Origin: Nocardiopsis sinuspersici
GTDB lineage: Bacteria > Actinomycetota > Actinomycetes > Streptosporangiales > Streptosporangiaceae
Length of the DNA stretch: 64,000 nucleotides
Direction of reading: 5' to 3'
Assembly (NCBI GenBank): GCA_008638415.1
Contig: VWVT01000014.1
Span: 95,727 to 159,726, forward strand
The notes beneath the pieces were generated by a model that did no database searches, had not been told where the DNA came from, and saw only the letters and a program-made list of their open reading frames with translations. Shown here piece after piece: positions 8,083 through 16,076 of the stretch. A program made the translations under genes and the position numbers. Positions within the stretch are counted from its first letter, which is position 1; each line of letters begins with the position of its first letter.

Positions 8083-9519
8083 GTGGACAAGGCACAGATC
8101 CTCATCGCCTCCAACAGGGGACCCGTGTCCTTCTCGACCGCCGACGACGGCTCCCTGGAGCACCGGCGCGGCGGAGGCGGCCTGGTCTCGGGAATGATCT
8201 CGGTGGCCAACGAGATCGACAGCATCTGGGTGTGCGCCGCCCTGTCGGACGCCGACCGCCGGGCAGCGGCGGAGGCGCCGCAGGCACGGCTGGACCAAGC
8301 CCACGACCTGGACGGCATGCGGGTCCACATGCTCGACATCCCGCGGCGCACCTTCGAGGGCGCCTACACCGGGGTGGCCAACTCGACCCTGTGGTTCGTG
8401 CAGCACATGCTGTACGACATCCCCAACAAGCCGTCCTTCGGCTCGCACTTCCGGCGGATGTGGGAGGACTACACCGCCTACAACAACGCGTTCGCCGAGG
8501 CGCTGGTGACCGGTGCCGCCGACGGCGCCCGCGTGGCCGTGCAGGACTACCACCTGGCCCTGGTGCCGCGCATCCTGCGCGCCCGCCGCCCCGACCTGCG
8601 GATCTCGCACTTCTCGCACACCCCGTGGGCGCCTCCGGAGTACTTCCGGATGCTGCCCGACCAGGTCGCGCGCGACCTGTTGGAGGGCATGCTGGGCGCG
8701 GACCAGCTGGGCTTCCAGAGCCCGCGGTGGGCGGACGCGTTCCTGCGCTGCTGCGCGGACGTCCTGCGCGCGGACGTGGACTTCCGGCACCGCACCGTGG
8801 AGTACGGCGGCCGGATCGTCGGTGTCAACGTGCACGCCCTGGGCGCGGACGAGGAGACGCTGCGCGAGAGCGCCGCCGAACCGGCCGTGGCCGCGCGCCG
8901 GAGCACCCTGGAGGAGGCCGTCGGCGACACCAGGCTCATCGTCCGGGTGGACCGCACGGAGCTGTCCAAGAACATCGTGCGCGGCCTGGAGGCCTACCGC
9001 GAGCTGCTGATCGCCCATCCGGAGTGGCGGGGCAGGGTGACGCACCTGGCGTTCGCCTACCCGAGCCGGGGGGACGTGCCGGAGTACCGCGAGTACACCG
9101 ACGCCGTCCTGCGGACCGCCAAGGAGATCAACGCGGAGTTCGCGACCGCCGAGTGGACCCCGCTGATCCTGGAGGTCAACGACGACTACCCGCGTTCGCT
9201 GGCGTCCTTCCAGATGGCCGACGTGCTGCTGGTGAACCCGGTCCGGGACGGCATGAACCTGGTGGCCAAGGAGGGCCCGGTGCTGTCCGAGCGGGACTCG
9301 GTGCTGGTGCTCTCGCGTGAGGCCGGCGCCGCGGACGAGCTGGGCGAGCACGCGCTGCTGGTCAACCCCTACGACACCGTGGAGACGGCGGAGGCGCTGC
9401 ACAGGGCGCTGTCGATGCCGGAGGAGCAGCGGCGCGAGCACAGGCGGCGCCTGGCGGAGGCGGCGGTGGCGCTGCCGCCGCGGCGGTGGTTCCAGGACCA
9501 GCTGCGCTCGCTGGGCTGA
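8083..9519 (+). CDS. otsA: Trehalose-6-phosphate synthase OtsA (GT20)
   Basis: The 478-residue product starts with ILIASNRGPVSF, then a GGGGLVSG glycine loop, DYHLALVP, HTPWAPPEYF and the C-terminal NPVRDGMNLVAKE nucleotide-sugar motif of family GT20. It makes trehalose-6-phosphate from a nucleoside diphosphate glucose and glucose-6-phosphate. GTG 8083 was chosen because GAGAGG lies 8 bases before it and residue 1 then aligns with family starts. OtsB is 3 kb downstream. The pathway supplies the stress protectant trehalose. Order groEL2 - metO - metM - otsA - otsB resembles the arrangement I recall from Streptomyces. Confidence 0.96.
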   Translation: MDKAQILIASNRGPVSFSTADDGSLEHRRGGGGLVSGMISVANEIDSIWVCAALSDADRRAAAEAPQARLDQAHDLDGMRVHMLDIPRRTFEGAYTGVANSTLWFVQHMLYDIPNKPSFGSHFRRMWEDYTAYNNAFAEALVTGAADGARVAVQDYHLALVPRILRARRPDLRISHFSHTPWAPPEYFRMLPDQVARDLLEGMLGADQLGFQSPRWADAFLRCCADVLRADVDFRHRTVEYGGRIVGVNVHALGADEETLRESAAEPAVAARRSTLEEAVGDTRLIVRVDRTELSKNIVRGLEAYRELLIAHPEWRGRVTHLAFAYPSRGDVPEYREYTDAVLRTAKEINAEFATAEWTPLILEVNDDYPRSLASFQMADVLLVNPVRDGMNLVAKEGPVLSERDSVLVLSREAGAADELGEHALLVNPYDTVETAEALHRALSMPEEQRREHRRRLAEAAVALPPRRWFQDQLRSLG

Positions 9520-9551
9520 GGCCCTCCCGCAGCCGGCACGCGCCCCGGCCG

Positions 9552-9579
9552 GCCGCCCCGGGGGTCAGCCCCGGGCGGC
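9552..9579. terminator. Hairpin between convergent otsA and GrpB genes
   Basis: GCCGCCCCGGGG (9552-9563) pairs with CCCCGGGCGGC (9569-9579) with a single-base bulge, around a loop containing GTCA. It overlaps the stop codon of the minus-strand gene (9565-9567) and lies 33 bases past the otsA stop, so it can serve both. Confidence 0.6.
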
Positions 9580-10161
9580 GTCCTTCCCGTCCGCCTCGGC
9601 CAGGAGCCGCACCACGATGTCGGACTTGGCGTCGGCGTAGTCCTGGATGCGGTCCCAGGTGCGCTCGGCCAGCTCGCGTTTGACCGCGGCGTAGCGCTCA
9701 CGCGCGTCGGCGTCGTCGATGAGGAGGTCCCGGAAGCGGCGCATCCGCTCCGCCTCCTCACAGCCCTCGCTGAACACGTGCAGGTTGAGGTTGACCTCGG
9801 TGCCCTTGAACACGCGGTGCTGGTACCAGTCGGGCTCCCTGATCACCAGGGAGTAGCCGACGGCTTCGAGGTCGGGCATGTAGGCGGGCTCGTCCGAGGA
9901 GTCCGCGACGACCAGCAGCAGGTCGACGCAGGGTTTGGCGGCGAGGCCGGGCACCGCGGTGGAGCCGACGTGCTCGAAGAGCAGGATCCGGTCACCGAGC
10001 GCGGCAGCGACCCTTCGGGACTCGCGCTCGAAGAGGTAGGGCCACTTGGTGTCGTACTCGACGAGGCGGACGCGTCCGTCGACGAGGTTGCGGAACTCGG
10101 GTGCGATCCCGGTCCGCGAACCGCCTCGGGAGGGCAGGGGAGACGCTTCGAGGGGTGACAT
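9565..10161 (-). CDS. GrpB (UPF0157) nucleotidyltransferase-fold protein
   Basis: The 198-residue protein carries the GrpB pattern: VEYDTKWPYLFERE, FEHVGSTAVPGLAAKPCVDLLLVV (the G-S-T and D-x-L metal-binding motif of the nucleotidyltransferase fold), and HRVFKGTEVNLNLHVF. GrpB proteins are widespread and their substrates are poorly known. ATG 10161 follows a GGGGGAC site at 12 bases; a TTG at 10197 is an alternative. Convergent with otsA; no operon partner. Confidence 0.9.
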   Translation of the reverse strand: MSPLEASPLPSRGGSRTGIAPEFRNLVDGRVRLVEYDTKWPYLFERESRRVAAALGDRILLFEHVGSTAVPGLAAKPCVDLLLVVADSSDEPAYMPDLEAVGYSLVIREPDWYQHRVFKGTEVNLNLHVFSEGCEEAERMRRFRDLLIDDADARERYAAVKRELAERTWDRIQDYADAKSDIVVRLLAEADGKDAARG

Positions 10162-10416
10162 TCTCAAAGCCTTGTCCCCCTCACGTGCCTGCGTCAAGAC
10201 CGTTCACCGTTCCTTACATATGCACGTGCGGCCATGACGTCACTGTTCGTGGGGCGCCCATGACGTGCGGCGACCACGGACCGTGTCCGGCCTCGGCCGC
10301 GGAGCCGCCGGAGCGGGGCGGGCCGCGACGGCGCCGTCCGTGCGGAAGCCGTGCGCCGTGCTCACGGCCGCGCCCGGTGCGCGGCCGGGCCAGCCGCCGG
10401 GGCACCCGGCGCCGGG

Positions 10417-11592
10417 CTACTTGCCGCGGGTCCTGCGGCGGCGGCCGCCCCTCTTGCGCCGGCTGGCGGGCGGGGCCTCGGCCGCGCGCTCGGCGGCGAT
10501 CCTCTCGTCCTCCTCCTGGCGCTCGGCCTCCACGCCGTAGGGGTCGGCGGTGGAACGGCGTATCCACAGGACCACCAGGAGGACGCCGAGGACCACGACG
10601 GCGCCGACGGTGGCGAACCACACCCACACCGGCACGGCCCATCCCTGACCGTCCCCGCTGAGGACGTCCTCCTCGAACGCCGGGTTGTCCTGGGCGATGG
10701 CGGTGGCCTGTTCCTGCGCGGAGGGCAGGTGCAGGGCGGGCAGCCCCTCGGGGCCGGACCGGGAACCCTCGACGAGTGCGTCGCGGACCTGGCCGGGGAG
10801 CAGGTGCGGGTGGTCGGAGCGCAGCAGGGCCGCGGCCCCGGCGGCCATGGCGGCGGCGTACTGGGCACCGGTCACCTCGGTGTAGCCCACCTCCGTGTCG
10901 GCGGCCATCAGGTCGGCGCCCGGGGCGGTCAGCGCGACCGATCCGGTGTCGGGGGAGTTCGGGACGAGTGCGCCGTCCGCGTCCGTTCCGGCGACGGTGA
11001 GCACGTTGGGGTCCTCCGGGCCCCCGGCCGGTCCGACGACCAGCACGCCGTTGTCGACCGCGGCCTGGGTGGCGCCGGCCAGGTCGGCGGCCCCGTCGGT
11101 CTCGGGCAGCAGGATGACCTGGACGTCCTCCTGCGCGGCGAAGCGTACGGCCTCGGCCAGCCGGTCCCCGGTGGGCAGCACGAGCACGGTGGACTCGGGC
11201 GCCACGCCGAGCATGCCGCCGTCGGCGTCGAAGCCGTGTCCGTGGGCCGCGGCCAGGGAGGCCATGGCGCTGCCCGCCCCGGCGTCGCCGCCCGTACCGA
11301 ACCGTGTGTCCACCCGGACGTTGTCGACCAGGTCCGGGTGCTCCTCGTTGACGGAGGTTCCGGGAAGCGCGACGGTGACGCCCTGGCCCTGGGTGTCCTC
11401 CCACAGTTCCTGGGCGGCGATGGTCTGTAGGCCCCACTGCTCGGGCCGGTAGTCGGGGACCAGGTCGGCCGAGGCCGGAGCCGCCGGGCCGAGGAGCACG
11501 GCGGTGGCGGTGACGGCGGCCGCACAGGCCGAGGCGGTCCCGCCACGGGTGCGGCGTGTGTGTGTCCTGCTACGGCTGTTGCCCCCGAGCAC
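10417..11592 (-). CDS. Membrane-anchored subtilase-fold protein with no catalytic triad (mycosin-like pseudoprotease)
   Basis: The 391-residue protein has a signal peptide (cleaved after PAAPASA), a subtilisin-like domain (about 60-275), a transmembrane helix (about 322-345) and a basic cytosolic tail, the layout of mycosins (MycP). The three catalytic positions are replaced: Asp to Gly in GTSVNEEHPDL (about 78), His to Ala in AGSAMASL (about 106), Ser to Gln in GAQYAAAMAAG (about 244). The oxyanion Asn region reads GPAGG. It therefore should not cleave peptides. No type VII secretion genes are adjacent. GTG 11592 has GGGAG 6 bases upstream; GTG 11628 is possible. A scaffold or sensing role is inference. 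Confidence 0.85.
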   Translation of the reverse strand: MLGGNSRSRTHTRRTRGGTASACAAAVTATAVLLGPAAPASADLVPDYRPEQWGLQTIAAQELWEDTQGQGVTVALPGTSVNEEHPDLVDNVRVDTRFGTGGDAGAGSAMASLAAAHGHGFDADGGMLGVAPESTVLVLPTGDRLAEAVRFAAQEDVQVILLPETDGAADLAGATQAAVDNGVLVVGPAGGPEDPNVLTVAGTDADGALVPNSPDTGSVALTAPGADLMAADTEVGYTEVTGAQYAAAMAAGAAALLRSDHPHLLPGQVRDALVEGSRSGPEGLPALHLPSAQEQATAIAQDNPAFEEDVLSGDGQGWAVPVWVWFATVGAVVVLGVLLVVLWIRRSTADPYGVEAERQEEDERIAAERAAEAPPASRRKRGGRRRRTRGK

Positions 11593-11820
11593 GTCAGGCT
11601 CCCTCGAACGATATGATCGGCGTTCCACGCGGCCCCACGGACCCCCGCAATTCTGTCATGAGCACAGGATTCAGGCGTGGACAAGTGACCTGAGGGGTAG
11701 GGAACGTAACTGTATCCCTGGTGCCAGTCCTGAGCTCTCGGCTCCGCATCCGGCATGTCGAGTCGCTAGCATGAGTCGGGCCGATCCGGACAAACCAATT
11801 TCCCGTCCAGGGGGTGTCCC

Positions 11821-12105
11821 ATGCCGAATATCGGTCCGACCGAGGACGGTCAGTCGGCTCTCGCCGAACGCGAACAGCGCATCCTCGCCTTCGAGCGCCA
11901 GTGGTGGAAGTTCGAGGGTTCCAAGGAACAGGCCATCCGCGACGAGTTCGGGTTCTCCGCCACCCGCTACTACCAACTGCTGAACGGGCTGGTGGAGCGC
12001 CCCGAGGCGCTCGCCTTCGACCCGATGACCGTCAAGCGGCTGCGCCGTCTGCGCGCCGACCGCCGCCGCCAACGCAACGCACGCCAGCTGGGTATCCAGC
12101 TCTGA
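11821..12105 (+). CDS. DUF3263 protein, small HTH-like actinobacterial protein
   Basis: A 94-residue basic protein with the DUF3263 core (ILAFERQWWKFEGSKEQAIRDEFGFSATRYYQLLN), which looks like a helix-turn-helix fold that pulls in a Trp-rich N-terminal helix. It is a conserved actinobacterial family, often near otsA/otsB, and probably binds DNA, but no function is established that I know of. RBS AGGGGGTG lies just before ATG 11821. Monocistronic here; divergent from the pseudoprotease gene. Confidence 0.9.
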   Translation: MPNIGPTEDGQSALAEREQRILAFERQWWKFEGSKEQAIRDEFGFSATRYYQLLNGLVERPEALAFDPMTVKRLRRLRADRRRQRNARQLGIQL

Positions 12106-12459
12106 TATCCCCTCGTCGCGCCTTCGCGGTCATTCGTACCCACCACACGCCGACGGCACCATCCGCGCGTGGTCCGCTTCCACGGGTGTGTCGCCCGGGC
12201 CACCCCCGCTGAGCGACACCGGGAACCGGCTGGAGGGACCGCCCGTATCGGGGCGGCCGAGCCGACGACGGGGAGACCGGTCCGTCCGGGGGCGTCCGGA
12301 GCCGCCCGCCGACGCGGGCGAGCGCACGCCGAACACCACGGGACCGTCCGGTGAAACACGGCCGCACGTATGGGTAGGGGTCCCCTCCGGGCGGGGGCGC
12401 GTCGATAGTCTGGCGGCCCCGCCCGGTCCGCATCCGCGGCCTCACCGGAAAGGTCCTCC
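12106..12459 (+). other. Intergenic region before otsB, no gene seen
   Basis: 354 bases without a convincing coding frame. It ends in a likely otsB leader: GATAGTCT near 12403 resembles a -10 box, and the stretch before ATG 12460 holds AAAGGTCC. No repeat or hairpin of note. Confidence 0.5.
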
Positions 12460-13290
12460 ATGTCTTTGCCCCGACCCGGCACGGACGCCGGGCGCACCGC
12501 GCTCGACGCCCTCCTGAACGCACCCGCGAGCGCGCTGGCCGCCTTCGACTTCGACGGCACGCTCGCACCCATCGTGGACGATCCGCGCACGTCCGCCCCC
12601 TATCCGGGGATCGTGGAGGGGCTCGCCGACCTGGCCGGACTGATCGGTTCGGTGGCGGTGGTCACCGGTAGGCCCGCCGGAACGGCGGTGCGGCTGGGCG
12701 AGCTGGACCGGGTCCCGGGCATCACCGTGCTGGGCCACTACGGCGCCGAGCGCTGGGTCGGCGGCCGTGTGGTCGCCGCCCCCGCGCCGCCCGGGGTGGA
12801 GCTGGTGCGGGAGGAGCTGCCCGGCCTGCTCGACGGGCTGAACGCGCCGGAGGGCACCTGGATCGAGGACAAGGGCCGTTCCCTGGCCGTGCACACGCGG
12901 CGCACCGCCGACCCCGACGGCGCCCTCACCCTGCTCACCCCCGCCTTGAGCGAACTGGCCAGGCGCGCGGAACTGCAGGTGGAGCCGGGCCGGATGGTGG
13001 TCGAACTCCGTCCACAGGGTGTGGACAAGGGTGCCGCGCTCACCGCGCTCGTCGCCGAGAGCGGGCCCCGCACCGTGCTCTACGCCGGTGACGACCTGGG
13101 CGACCTGCCCGCCTTCGCCGCCGTGGCCGCACTGCGCGACCAGGGCGTCGCGGGTCTGACCGTGTGCTCGTCCTCCGACGAGGTCGCCGCCGTGGCCGAG
13201 GCCGCCGATCTGGTCGTTCCCGGCCCCGCCGGGCTGGCGGACCTGCTGCGCGGCCTCACGGACGCGGTCCGCGGCGCCTCCGGTGTGTGA
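12460..13290 (+). CDS. otsB: Trehalose-6-phosphate phosphatase OtsB (HAD family)
   Basis: The 276-residue HAD hydrolase has motif I FDFDGTLAPI (nucleophile Asp), motif II VVTGR, the trehalose-phosphatase segments GHYGAERW and EDKGRSLAVH, and motif IV YAGDDLGDLPAF. It dephosphorylates trehalose-6-phosphate from OtsA to trehalose. Length is normal. Only 11 bases separate its stop codon from that of the convergent serine hydrolase, with no hairpin visible between them. Confidence 0.95.
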   Translation: MSLPRPGTDAGRTALDALLNAPASALAAFDFDGTLAPIVDDPRTSAPYPGIVEGLADLAGLIGSVAVVTGRPAGTAVRLGELDRVPGITVLGHYGAERWVGGRVVAAPAPPGVELVREELPGLLDGLNAPEGTWIEDKGRSLAVHTRRTADPDGALTLLTPALSELARRAELQVEPGRMVVELRPQGVDKGAALTALVAESGPRTVLYAGDDLGDLPAFAAVAALRDQGVAGLTVCSSSDEVAAVAEAADLVVPGPAGLADLLRGLTDAVRGASGV

Positions 13291-13301
13291 GCCCTCCCCG
13301 T

Positions 13302-14333
13302 TCAGGACGAGGACTCGTGTGCCTGGGGCGTGAGCGCCGACCGCGCCGCCGAACGCAGGTCCACCAGCCCGGTCCGGTCGCGCCCGTAGTGCACGGCGTT
13401 GGTGAGCACCCCCACGTACCTGCCGCTCTCGGGGTGCATGAACAGGCTCGTCCCCGTGAAGCCGTTGTGGTAGACCACCCCCTCCGGGGTGACCAGCCAG
13501 CCCAGGCCCCGCCAGAGCCGGGCGCCCGCGTCCACGTGCGGCTGCCAGCTCATGCGCACGTAGGAGGAGGGCACCGGTCCCCGGCCGCCGTCGTGCAGCC
13601 GCAGGACCTCCCGGGCGAACGCGCCGAGGTCGATGGCGGTGGTGAACGCCCCGGCGTGCCCGGCCACACCGCCCATCAGCGCGGCCGCCTCGTCGTGCAC
13701 CACGCCCCACGCGGGTGCGGCCCCGGGGAGGCGGCGCTCGGTGGGCGCGACCCCGGGTGAGCGCGCCAGCGGGCCGAAGGCCGTGGACCGCATGCCCAGC
13801 TCCTCCCACAGGTCGTGGGCGAGCCGGTCCAGGCCGGTGCCGTAGAGGCGTTCCAGGAGCAGGCCGAGCAGGATGAACCCCCGGTCGATGTAGCGGTAGC
13901 CGGGTTCCTCCAGCGGGTCGGCGAGGATCGCCTCGGCCAGGTCCTGCTCGGTGCCCGCGTACCTCTCCAGCCAGGTCACCGGGTTGAGTCTGCTGGTGTG
14001 GGTGAGGATCTGCCGGGTGGTCACCTCGGCTCCGGGGAGATGGTCCACGTCCAGGTATTCGGACATCGGAGCGTCCAGGTCCATGATCCCCTCGGCGACC
14101 GCCTGGCCGACCAGCGGCCAGGTCGCCATCACCTTCGTCAGGCTCGCCACGTCGTAGGAAACGTCCGGAGCCGTGTCGTGCTCCGCGTCGACCCGGCCGA
14201 CCGCGACGAACTCCCACATGCCGCCGGTACCCACGACGGCCGTGCCGCCCGGCAGCCATCCGGCGTCCACCATCACCTTCAGGACGCCACGGATCTGCGC
14301 CCCTGTCTCCGTCAGCCAGTCACCATCACGCAC
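13302..14333 (-). CDS. Serine hydrolase of the beta-lactamase/class C esterase family
   Basis: The 343-residue cytosolic protein (no signal peptide) has the nucleophile motif S64-L-T-K67 in DVASLTKVMATW, ILTHTSRLNP, and VVYHNGFTGTS near the C-terminus in the place of the KTG/HxG box. The usual Y-x-N motif reads Y-I-D in YRYIDRGFILLG, keeping the Tyr. Such enzymes range from esterases to D-amino-acid amidases; true beta-lactamase activity is unlikely. GTG 14333 has GGGGGGAGG 6 bases upstream. Divergent from the OAT2-type gene with a 171-bp shared promoter region. Confidence 0.88.
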   Translation of the reverse strand: MRDGDWLTETGAQIRGVLKVMVDAGWLPGGTAVVGTGGMWEFVAVGRVDAEHDTAPDVSYDVASLTKVMATWPLVGQAVAEGIMDLDAPMSEYLDVDHLPGAEVTTRQILTHTSRLNPVTWLERYAGTEQDLAEAILADPLEEPGYRYIDRGFILLGLLLERLYGTGLDRLAHDLWEELGMRSTAFGPLARSPGVAPTERRLPGAAPAWGVVHDEAAALMGGVAGHAGAFTTAIDLGAFAREVLRLHDGGRGPVPSSYVRMSWQPHVDAGARLWRGLGWLVTPEGVVYHNGFTGTSLFMHPESGRYVGVLTNAVHYGRDRTGLVDLRSAARSALTPQAHESSS

Positions 14334-14504
14334 AACACGCCTCCCCCCGGCTGGTCTCGTCACCCGGCGGATACCCCGTTATCGGGCCGTTGTCACACGG
14401 GCTCCCCATGTGCCCAGGACGAAACCCTCGCAGGTCATAGCCGTAATGAGGGGCCGAGCGCCCGGCGGAGTAGTCTGGCGCCCGAGAACCCCTGAGGGAG
14501 GACG

Positions 14505-15665
14505 ATGAGCAGTCAGACCCCCGTACCCGCCGGTTTCCGCGGTGTGGCCGGAAACATCGGGATCAAGGACCCGCAGGACGACTTCTTCGCGGTGGTGTCC
14601 GAGGTCCCCGCCAGCGTGTCCGCCGTGTTCACGCGGTCCCGGTTCGCCGGACCCAGTGTGCTGCTCAGCCGCCGGGCCGCGGCGGACGGCCGCGCGCGGG
14701 GGGTCACGGTGATCGCCCGCAACGCCAACGTGGCCACCGGCCGGATCGGCGACGACTACGCGCGCGAGGTGCAGGAGCGCGTGGCCCGGGCGGCGGGCGT
14801 CGCACCCGAGGAGATACTGGTCGCCTCCACGGGGGTGATCGGGCGGCCCTATCCGATGGACAAGGTGCGCGCCCACCTGGACTCGCTGCCCGCCGAGTTC
14901 CCCCCGGCCGACCTGGACCGCGCGGCGGCGGCGATGATGACGACCGACACCCGGCCCAAGACCGCCTCCGCGAAGGTGGGCGGGGCGACGGTGACGGGCA
15001 TCGCCAAGGGCGTCGGCATGATCGAGCCGAACATGGCGACCATGCTGGCCTGGTTCTTCACCGACGCCGACCTGGAGCGGTCGGAACTGGACGAGGTCTT
15101 CCGCCGGGTGGTGGACCGCACCTTCAACGCGTTGAGCATCGACACCGACACCTCCACCAGCGACTCGGCGGCGGTGTTCGCCAACGGGCTGGCCGGTCCG
15201 GTGGACGTGGCCGCGTTCGAGGCGGCGCTGCACGAGGTGGCGCTGAAGCTGGTGCGGATGATCGCCTCCGACGGCGAGGGCGCCAGCAAGCTGATCGAGG
15301 TACGCGTCTCGGGCGCGCGCGACGACGCGCAGGCCAAGCGGGTGGCCAAGGCCGTGGTGAACTCCCCGCTGGTGAAGACGGCCGTGCACGGCGCGGACCC
15401 GAACTGGGGCCGGGTGACGATGGCGGTCGGCAAGTGCGAGGAGGAGACCGACATCCTGCCCGAGAGGGTGCGGATCTCCTTCGGCGACGTGGAGACCTAC
15501 CCGGCCGAGTCCACGGACGAGGTGCTGGAGCGCGCCGCCCAGCACATGAAGGGCGACGAGGTGGTCATCGGCGTCGACCTGGGCATCGCCGACGGCGCCT
15601 TCACGGTCTACGGCTGCGACCTGACCGAGGGCTACATCCGGATCAACGCCGACTACACGACCTGA
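14505..15665 (+). CDS. argJ: Ornithine acetyltransferase of the OAT2 subfamily (ArgJ family)
   Basis: The 386-residue protein is a self-processing N-terminal-nucleophile acetyltransferase. Autocleavage should occur before Thr in KGVGMIEPNMATML. It transfers acetyl between N-acetylornithine and glutamate. The sequence resembles clavulanic-acid-cluster OAT2 rather than arginine-operon ArgJ: SAVFTRSRFAGPSV, ARNANVATG in place of NSGxANACTG, and the end YGCDLTEGYIRINADYTT agree with OAT2 as I recall it. It stands alone, with no argB/C/D nearby and no clavam genes. RBS AGGGAGGA precedes ATG 14505. Role in arginine metabolism or in an unrecognised pathway is open. Confidence 0.92.
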   Translation: MSSQTPVPAGFRGVAGNIGIKDPQDDFFAVVSEVPASVSAVFTRSRFAGPSVLLSRRAAADGRARGVTVIARNANVATGRIGDDYAREVQERVARAAGVAPEEILVASTGVIGRPYPMDKVRAHLDSLPAEFPPADLDRAAAAMMTTDTRPKTASAKVGGATVTGIAKGVGMIEPNMATMLAWFFTDADLERSELDEVFRRVVDRTFNALSIDTDTSTSDSAAVFANGLAGPVDVAAFEAALHEVALKLVRMIASDGEGASKLIEVRVSGARDDAQAKRVAKAVVNSPLVKTAVHGADPNWGRVTMAVGKCEEETDILPERVRISFGDVETYPAESTDEVLERAAQHMKGDEVVIGVDLGIADGAFTVYGCDLTEGYIRINADYTT

Positions 15666-15748
15666 GCCGGAGACGGCCCGGTCGGCCGGCCTGGTCGGCT
15701 GATCGGCCGGCCGGCTCAGTCCGACCGCCTGGCCCGGCCACTCACGCC

Positions 15749-15792
15749 GGAGGCGGCACCGGTCCCCGTCCACAGGGGCTGGTGCCGCCTCC
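15749..15792 (+). terminator. Terminator after the OAT2-type gene
   Basis: GGAGGCGGCACC (15749-15760) pairs with GGTGCCGCCTCC (15781-15792); the intervening GGTCCCC/GGGGCT can extend the stem. It is followed by TCTTTC, the closest thing to a U-tract in this region. It lies 84 bases past the argJ-family stop. Confidence 0.75.
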
Positions 15793-15923
15793 TCTTTCGC
15801 GGTTTGCTGGATACAGGGGGCCCGGAGCCCGCGTCGGCATCGGCGTGCCCGCCCGGGACGGTCCTGCCCCCAGAGTCGCTCCCGGCCTCCCGGACCGGTG
15901 CGTCCACACATGCAGGGCGGGCC

Positions 15924-16076
15924 GGGTTCTGTTCGGTGGACTCGGATCCTGTGCCGCCGGAGGTCCCGCGGGTGCGCCCGTGAGATAGGCGCGTGCGCAC
16001 CGCGGGGACCGGGGGTTCCCGTACCTGCGGCGTCCGGGCACGAGGCGAGGCGCGGCGGAGCCCCAAGGGAAACGGC
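15924..16076 (-). repeat. Member C of the dispersed 3'-UTR repeat family, after the MFS pump gene
   Basis: Contains the head GGGTTCTGTTCGGTGGACTC, CCTGTGCCGCC, then GGTTCCCGTACCTGCGGCG and CACGAGGCGAGGCGCGGC, running directly into the stop codon of the minus-strand efflux gene at 16077. It is a single unit, about 150 bp, without tandem duplication, and so probably shows the basic form of the element: head plus one 3' segment. Confidence 0.85.

Noticed and set aside
10417-11592. Active mycosin protease of a type VII secretion system
   Set aside because: All catalytic positions are substituted and no ecc or esx genes are in the window.
13302-15665. Clavulanic acid biosynthetic cluster
   Set aside because: Only the OAT2-like gene and a generic beta-lactamase-fold hydrolase are present; no carboxyethylarginine synthase, beta-lactam synthetase or clavaminate synthase.
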